DNA of 64,000 nucleotides from Prauserella halophila (GTDB lineage Bacteria; Actinomycetota; Actinomycetes; Mycobacteriales; Pseudonocardiaceae): NCBI RefSeq assembly GCF_024171895.1, contig NZ_JAMTCQ010000008.1, positions 682,001 to 746,000 of the forward strand, read 5' to 3'. Shown piece by piece: positions 61,631 to 64,000 of this stretch (position 1 is its first letter; each line of letters starts with the position of its first letter). The notes under the pieces were generated by a model. It saw only the letters and a program-made list of their open reading frames with translations, ran no database searches and was not told where the DNA came from. The position numbers and the translations under genes were made by a program.

Positions 61631-62056
61631 TCAGCGACGGGACGTGGACCGCGGCACGAGCCGCGTCGCCGTCCAGCCGTCGCCGACCGACAGGTTGGAA
61701 GTCTGCGACAGGCCGACGGTCGGCACGGCCTCGGCGATGTCACTGGGCTCGACGTGACCGGCCTCCCCGGTCTTCGGGGTCAGCACCCACACGACACCCT
61801 CGTCGTCGAGGGGTGCCCTGGCGTCGACGAGGGCGTCGCCGAGATCGCCGTCGCCGTCCCGCCACCACAGCAGAACCACGTCGATCACCTCGTCCGCGTC
61901 CTCGTCGAGCAGTTCCGCGCCGGTGTGCTCCTCGATGGCCGTGCGCAGGTCGTCGTCGACGTCCTCGTCCCAGCCGATCTCCTGGACCACCATGTCCGGC
62001 TTGATGCCAAGCCTCTCGGCGACGCTGTGCTGATCAGCGTCTCCCGCGGCGACCAC
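61631..62056 (-). CDS. DUF3052 family protein
   Basis: A 141-residue acidic protein starting at GTG 62056 with GGAGGA 8 nt upstream. Family blocks: VAERLGIKPDMVVQEIGWDED, VIDVVLLWWRDGDGDL and HVEPSDIAEAVPTVGL. DUF3052 proteins are small, soluble and conserved in actinobacteria between ahpE and aceE; function unknown. The gene is divergent from aceE. Confidence 0.92.
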   Translation of the reverse strand: MVAAGDADQHSVAERLGIKPDMVVQEIGWDEDVDDDLRTAIEEHTGAELLDEDADEVIDVVLLWWRDGDGDLGDALVDARAPLDDEGVVWVLTPKTGEAGHVEPSDIAEAVPTVGLSQTSNLSVGDGWTATRLVPRSTSRR

Positions 62057-62602
62057 GACTTCAATCCTCCAACGAACGACGTGTGCGACCGGCGGATTCC
62101 GGCCGCACTGCTTGCACGGTTGCGTCAAGCGAACACTGAGCGCGGCTCCGATGCAACCGTCCACACCGGATCCGGCACTTCGCCCGTGCCCAGCATCGCA
62201 CGCCGGACCTGCCGCGGTCCTACCGGCGCCGGAGTTGACGCGCGCGCACGCGCGCGCGTAGAAGAGGCATGGAACCGACTCGACGCACGCCGCGACCGCG
62301 GCGGGTCTAGGGTGGGCTCAGCAGTCCCCGACAGGGGGCTGACCGGGGCCGATGACCGGGAAACCGCCGCGTCAGCGTTACCACCGAGTAGCGATGACAC
62401 GGCTCGTGGATGCGACGACCATGTCCCTCGAACGGCCCACACCGGGTGACCACACCGAATCCGTACCCGGCCCGCCGGATGAGCGCCGAACACCCGCGCG
62501 CACCCGGTCGCGGCGGGCCCAGGAGGACGGCGGCCCCGGAGAACGCAGTGACAACAGTGACGAGAAGCTGGAAACAACAGCGACGACTGGCGAGGAGACC
62601 CC
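62057..62602. promoter_or_regulatory. Divergent region upstream of aceE, with an alternating CG tract
   Basis: A 546-nt non-coding gap between DUF3052 and aceE. A 23-nt alternating purine-pyrimidine tract (62238-62260, mainly CG repeats) could adopt Z-form DNA. AGGAG at about 62593 is the aceE ribosome site. No other element is recognised with confidence. Confidence 0.6.
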
Positions 62603-64000
62603 TTGGCCCCGCAGAACGACAAGGCCGGGCATAACAACGCCGGCCAGGGCAACCCGGCGCGCGTCCACGTGATCCGCAACGGCCTGGCGGCGCACCTGCC
62701 CGACATCGACCCGGAGGAGACCGGCGAATGGCTCGACTCCTTCGACGCAGCGCTCGCCACCGGCGGTAAGCAGCGTGCCCGGTACCTGCTGCTGCGGGTG
62801 CTGGAACGGGCACGGGAGCGCAACGTCGGCGTCGCCCCACTCACCGAGACCGACTACGTCAACTCCATCCCCACCGAGAACGAGCCGTGGTTCCCCGGCG
62901 ACGAGGAACTCGAACGCCGCTACCGCGCCTACATCCGGTGGAACGCGGCGGTCATGGTGCACCGCGCCCAGCGCCCGGGCGTCGGGGTCGGCGGGCACAT
63001 CTCCACCTATGCCTCGTCGGCGGCGCTGTACGAGGTGGGCTTCAACCACTTCTTCCGGGGCAAGGACCACTCCGGCGGGGGCGATCACGTCTTCATCCAG
63101 GGTCACGCTTCCCCCGGCATCTACGCGCGCGCCTTCCTTGAGGGCAGGCTCTCGGCCGACCAGATGGACGGGTTCCGCCAGGAGTTCTCGCACGCGGGCG
63201 AGGGCGGCGGCCTGCCGTCGTACCCGCACCCGCGGCTGATGCCCGAGTTCTGGGAGTACCCGACCGTGTCGATGGGCCTCGGCCCGATGAACGCCGTCTA
63301 CCAGGCACGGTTCAACCGCTATCTGCACTCGCGGGGCCTCAAGGACACGAGCGACCAGCACGTGTGGGCGTTCCTCGGCGACGGCGAGATGGACGAACCG
63401 GAATCGCGCGGCCTCATCCACGTGGCCGCGGGCGAGGGCCTCGACAACCTGACGTTCGTCATCAACTGCAACCTGCAGCGCCTCGACGGACCGGTCCGCG
63501 GCAACGGCAAGATCATCCAGGAGCTGGAGGCCTACTTCCGCGGCGCGGGCTGGAACGTCATCAAGGTCGTCTGGGGCCGCGAATGGGACGCGCTGCTGCA
63601 CGGCGACCGTGACGGCGCACTGGTCAACCTCATGAACGTCACCCCGGACGGTGACTTCCAGACGTACAAGGCCAACGACGGCGCCTACGTCCGCGATCAC
63701 TTCTTCGGCCGCGACCCGCGGACGAAGGACCTCGTCAAGGACCTCTCCGACGCCGAGATCTGGAACCTCAAGCGCGGCGGGCACGACTACCGCAAGGTGT
63801 ACGCGGCCTACAAGGCGGCGATGGAGCACCACGGCCAGCCGACCGTGATCCTCGCCCACACCATCAAGGGCTACGGCCTGGGCCCGGCCTTCGAGGGCCG
63901 CAACGCCACGCACCAGATGAAGAAACTGACCCTCGACGACCTCAAGCAGTTCCGGGACGCCCAGCGCATCCCGATCAGCGACGAGGAACTCGAGCGCGAC
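62603..64000 (+). CDS. aceE: Pyruvate dehydrogenase E1 component, homodimeric AceE type (3' partial)
   Basis: The frame starts at TTG 62603 after AGGAG and runs off the window end (466 codons visible of about 920). E1 features: [52 protein letters not shown] and the thiamine-diphosphate motif [10 protein letters not shown], followed by [14 protein letters not shown]. It decarboxylates pyruvate in the pyruvate dehydrogenase complex. Core-chromosome gene marking the right flank of the island. Confidence 0.97.
   Translation, partial: MAPQNDKAGHNNAGQGNPARVHVIRNGLAAHLPDIDPEETGEWLDSFDAALATGGKQRARYLLLRVLERARERNVGVAPLTETDYVNSIPTENEPWFPGDEELERRYRAYIRWNAAVMVHRAQRPGVGVGGHISTYASSAALYEVGFNHFFRGKDHSGGGDHVFIQGHASPGIYARAFLEGRLSADQMDGFRQEFSHAGEGGGLPSYPHPRLMPEFWEYPTVSMGLGPMNAVYQARFNRYLHSRGLKDTSDQHVWAFLGDGEMDEPESRGLIHVAAGEGLDNLTFVINCNLQRLDGPVRGNGKIIQELEAYFRGAGWNVIKVVWGREWDALLHGDRDGALVNLMNVTPDGDFQTYKANDGAYVRDHFFGRDPRTKDLVKDLSDAEIWNLKRGGHDYRKVYAAYKAAMEHHGQPTVILAHTIKGYGLGPAFEGRNATHQMKKLTLDDLKQFRDAQRIPISDEELERD

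Overview
The window comes from a high-GC actinomycete. The aceE, ahpE and DUF3052 neighbourhood at the right end, the GC-rich third codon positions and the F420 genes suggest a Pseudonocardiaceae-like organism (Amycolatopsis/Saccharomonospora/Prauserella group). That placement is inferred from gene content and sequence style, not from a search.

Left flank (1-6.9 kb): end of a PP2C phosphatase, a membrane-anchored zinc metallopeptidase, and a divergent TetR/DrrAB-type ABC exporter pair. The pair shares one perfect inverted repeat that supplies both start codons. Two orphan genes of different base composition follow, then an isochorismatase-type hydrolase and a GlxA-like regulator.

Biosynthetic region (6.9-26.5 kb): on the minus strand, E3 (unbL), E4 (unbV), E5 (unbU), the iterative enediyne polyketide synthase (KS-AT-ACP-KR-DH-PPT) and the E10 thioesterase lie in the canonical order, followed by an MFS exporter. 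This is the complete five-gene enediyne core cassette. The usual warhead-maturation and decoration genes are absent. Upstream are a second MFS exporter, a beta-propeller protein, a cysteine dioxygenase, an AarF/UbiB-like atypical kinase, a divergent unknown gene, an SRPBCC protein (a possible CalC-type resistance candidate) and an HxlR-like regulator.

Accessory island (26.7-60.9 kb): this sits at the 3' end of tRNA-Val(TAC). Three copies of the tRNA 3' end (26.7, 29.9 and 60.9 kb) mark two tandem insertions, each with a decayed tyrosine integrase beside its right-hand copy. The small unit (26.7-29.9 kb) carries a truncated acyl-CoA synthetase, a serine esterase/beta-lactamase homologue, a secreted protein and a TetR regulator with paired operators. 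The large unit starts with debris: a lipoprotein, a truncated DUF1023 hydrolase, a frameshifted IS256-type element and a decayed alanine dehydrogenase. A catabolic locus follows. Its minus-strand operon runs DUF917 - HyuA - Mo-hydroxylase L/M/S - CoxG - LLM oxidoreductase - F420-dependent glucose-6-phosphate dehydrogenase, and pucR is divergent from it. Its plus-strand genes are a broken NCS1 permease, MoxR, CoxE, an alpha/beta hydrolase, DUF1028, a SnoaL-like protein, XdhC, a second Mo-hydroxylase (M/S/L), FO synthase (fbiC) and a Nudix protein. My reading is an F420-linked molybdenum-hydroxylase pathway for a cyclic amide or N-heterocycle. It brings its own cofactor synthesis, F420 reduction and Mo-enzyme maturation genes.

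Right flank (60.9-64 kb): tRNA-Val, ahpE, DUF3052 and the start of aceE are core chromosome.
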